DNA of 7,269 bases. It comes from Sulfurimonadaceae bacterium (GTDB lineage Bacteria > Campylobacterota > Campylobacteria > Campylobacterales > Sulfurimonadaceae). The notes under the pieces are model-generated. The model ran no database searches and was not told where the DNA came from. It saw only the letters and a list, made by a program, of their open reading frames with translations. Within the stretch, counting starts at the first letter, position 1. Every line of letters starts with the position of its first letter. Made by a program: the position numbers and the translations under genes. Shown piece by piece: positions 6,582 through 7,269 of this stretch. The DNA lies in contig JAPHSI010000120.1 in NCBI GenBank assembly GCA_026193155.1, positions 1-7,269 of the forward strand, read 5' to 3'.

Positions 6582-6824
6582 TTGAAATATATTGTAGTAT
6601 TTATAATGATAATTTCCACATTTATTAATGCTGATGAAATAAATAGAATAGAATCCATTGTTGATGATATTACAAAGCTAAGAATAGAGTTAAAAGAATG
6701 TAATAACGACAAATTAAAAGTACAAAAGTTTGAAAAACAATTGAATAAATATAAAAAACTTTTAATATCCAAAGAAAAAGAGATAGAAAAGTTAAGAAAA
6801 AGAAAAAAAAATTATAAAATATAA
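6582..6824 (+). CDS. Small secreted or membrane-anchored coiled-coil protein of unknown function, probably frameshifted
   Basis: Not recognised as a named family. The frame encodes 80 residues from a TTG start, one base after the trmA stop. Residues 1-17 (MKYIVVFIMIISTFINA) form a typical signal peptide with a likely cut before DEINRI, so the product should reach the periplasm. The rest is highly charged, rich in Lys, Glu and Leu/Ile, with heptad-like spacing (about 20-75) that suggests a coiled coil. It has one cysteine (Cys40) and ends in a Lys/Arg-rich stretch. The frame ends shortly after a run of nine A (6803-6811). Reading on in the next frame gives a plausible 37-residue tail to 6924, making 113 residues in all. 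The gene may therefore be intact in the organism (sequence error), broken, phase-variable, or expressed by slippage. It is much more A-rich than its neighbours. Position suggests it is the last gene of the motA operon. Confidence 0.6.
   Translation: MKYIVVFIMIISTFINADEINRIESIVDDITKLRIELKECNNDKLKVQKFEKQLNKYKKLLISKEKEIEKLRKRKKNYKI
6803..6811 (+). repeat. A9 homopolymer tract at a frame break
   Basis: Nine consecutive A, preceded by a run of five A and a G. Reading enters in one frame and the likely continuation leaves in the next. Removing one A would join the two. Tracts like this are prone to replication and transcription slippage and to sequencing error. Confidence 0.85.
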
Positions 6825-6924
6825 AGAAAAGATTAAAGTTCAGGAATGTAAAACTGTGATTACTGATAAACCAAATAAATTTCCAGTTTTAATTTTAAAA
6901 GACAAATATAATAAACAAAAATAA
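6811..6924 (+). pseudogene. Out-of-frame C-terminal tail of the small coiled-coil protein
   Basis: From 6811 to the TAA at 6922-6924 this frame encodes 37 residues: a lysine-rich helix-like start (IIKYKEKIKV), then QECKTVITDKPNKFPVLILKDKYNKQK. It has no good start codon or ribosome site of its own. An upstream stop in this frame (6793-6795) lies just before the A9 run, so it is most simply the displaced end of the preceding gene. The composition changes from pure Lys/Glu coiled coil to a mixed segment with Cys, Pro, Phe and beta-type residues, which looks like a real domain end rather than random AT-rich DNA. This is inference from reading; no homolog was checked. Confidence 0.5.
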
Positions 6925-6941
6925 CTTTATGTTTGTTTATT
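6910..6941 (+). terminator. Candidate weak terminator hairpin after the motA operon
   Basis: A 10-base arm (6910-6919, AATAAACAAA) is exactly complementary to 6932-6941, with a 12-nt loop that can itself pair (ATA/TAT). T-rich sequence follows. The stem is almost all A-T with one G-C pair, so it would be unstable as a classical intrinsic terminator. However, its place, covering the stop codon of the extended small protein and lying before a new promoter, fits an operon end. Confidence 0.4.
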
Positions 6942-6947
6942 TGTTAA

Positions 6948-6975
6948 CATCTTTATTTTGTGTAGAATAAAGATG
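6948..6975. repeat. Perfect 10-bp inverted repeat, possible operator or terminator
   Basis: CATCTTTATT (6948-6957) and AATAAAGATG (6966-6975) are exact reverse complements separated by 8 nt. The right arm ends with the TG of the extended -10 of the next gene. The dyad could be a binding site for a dimeric repressor or activator of that promoter, or a second hairpin ending the upstream transcript. No U-run directly follows it, which favours an operator over a terminator. Confidence 0.5.
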
Positions 6976-6982
6976 ATATAAT
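6974..6982 (+). promoter_or_regulatory. Extended -10 promoter of the TrkA-like gene
   Basis: TGA then TATAAT is an exact extended -10 (TGn-TATAAT). Transcription should begin near 6989, giving a leader of about 16 nt before GTG at 7005. No consensus -35 is seen at normal spacing. This is the best promoter match in the window. Confidence 0.65.
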
Positions 6983-7004
6983 ACATCAAAAAGTAAGTGC
7001 ACAA

Positions 7005-7269
7005 GTGAAAAAGATTTTAATAATAAGTGATGGCGAAACCGGAAAGCATTTTGTAAATAGGGTTATCCAGACATATACTTCTGAAAATATTTATTATGTT
7101 GTTGAAACTAAAGCTGTTGAGCATAATGAATATAATCCTGCACGCTTTAAGTTTTATGAGTTTGATCCAACAAGTCTTCATAAATTAGCAAATTTATTAA
7201 AAATGGATTTTGTTCAAGTTATTATTTTAATGAATGATGAAAACGAGGCAAAATATACATTAAAGAATA
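7005..7269 (+). CDS. TrkA-N/RCK-like NAD-binding protein, N-terminal 88 residues (partial, cut by window edge)
   Basis: The frame from GTG at 7005 begins MKKILIISDGETGKHFVNRV, a beta-strand followed by a glycine-containing turn and helix, as in Rossmann folds. DPTSLHKLANLLKMDFVQVIILMNDENEA (54-82) then resembles the beta-strand-plus-acidic-residue part of TrkA-N (RCK) domains, which sense NAD(H) and gate potassium uptake or channels. The classical GxGxxG is not exact: SDGETGKHF has two of the expected glycines. From memory, Campylobacterota carry a conserved protein annotated as a TrkA-family potassium transport protein with this kind of start; I did not verify this. GTG is the only sensible start after an in-frame stop at 6963-6965, with AAGTAAG (6991-6997) as a weak ribosome site 7 nt upstream. 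Whether a TrkA-C domain follows cannot be seen. It has its own promoter and is likely a separate transcription unit. Confidence 0.65.
   Translation, partial: MKKILIISDGETGKHFVNRVIQTYTSENIYYVVETKAVEHNEYNPARFKFYEFDPTSLHKLANLLKMDFVQVIILMNDENEAKYTLKN

Noticed and set aside
6856..6924. Independent mini-gene starting at an in-frame GTG in the shifted tail
   Set aside because: No ribosome site and only about 22 codons; better explained as the displaced end of the preceding gene.
6997..6999. GTG upstream as the start of the TrkA-like gene
   Set aside because: It reads GTG CAC AAG TGA, stopping after three codons; the GTG at 7005 opens the real frame.
1..7269. Mobile elements, CRISPR arrays, tRNA/rRNA genes or defence systems
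   Set aside because: No direct-repeat arrays, transposase-like frames, tRNA-like cloverleafs or rRNA sequence were recognised; almost all space is taken by conserved housekeeping and flagellar genes.

Overview
The window is AT-rich and gene-dense, with no rRNA, tRNA, CRISPR array or insertion sequence visible. Protein character (MotA/MotB/FliP, an E. coli-type TrmA, and UppS, CoaBC and GlmU with wording I associate with Campylobacterota), the low GC content and the gene order point to a flagellated member of the Campylobacterota. A free-living Sulfurimonas-like lineage seems more likely than Campylobacter or Helicobacter. This placement is inference from remembered family sequences; no search was run.

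Layout. Bases 1-3082 hold a minus-strand cluster transcribed glmU -> coaBC -> uppS, with gaps of 9 and 18 nt; uppS runs off the left edge. Its genes supply UDP-GlcNAc, coenzyme A and the undecaprenyl carrier, so it is a housekeeping cell-envelope and cofactor operon. A 105-bp divergent intergenic region (3083-3187) carries candidate promoters for both directions. Bases 3188-6580 hold a tightly packed plus-strand operon motA-motB-fliP-trmA, with spacings of 2 nt, a 1-nt overlap and 11 nt. It encodes the flagellar stator, a core component of the flagellar export gate, and a tRNA m5U54 methyltransferase. One base after trmA, a short secreted coiled-coil protein begins at a TTG codon. Its frame is broken at a run of nine A, and the continuation is readable in the next frame to 6924. 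Bases 6925-7004 contain two perfect inverted repeats and an exact extended -10 promoter. This promoter drives the last gene, a TrkA-N/RCK-like protein cut by the right edge.

Most notable points: (1) the MotA/MotB pair has the residues of the sodium-type PomA/PomB stators rather than the proton-type pair of E. coli; (2) TrmA has all four cysteines that bind the [4Fe-4S] cluster in its relative RlmD/RumA, which E. coli TrmA lacks; (3) an A9 tract splits the small secreted protein into two frames; (4) an inverted repeat abuts the -10 element of the TrkA-like gene. I see no clear evidence of a wholly new multi-gene system; the interest lies in these variants of known families and the unidentified small protein.
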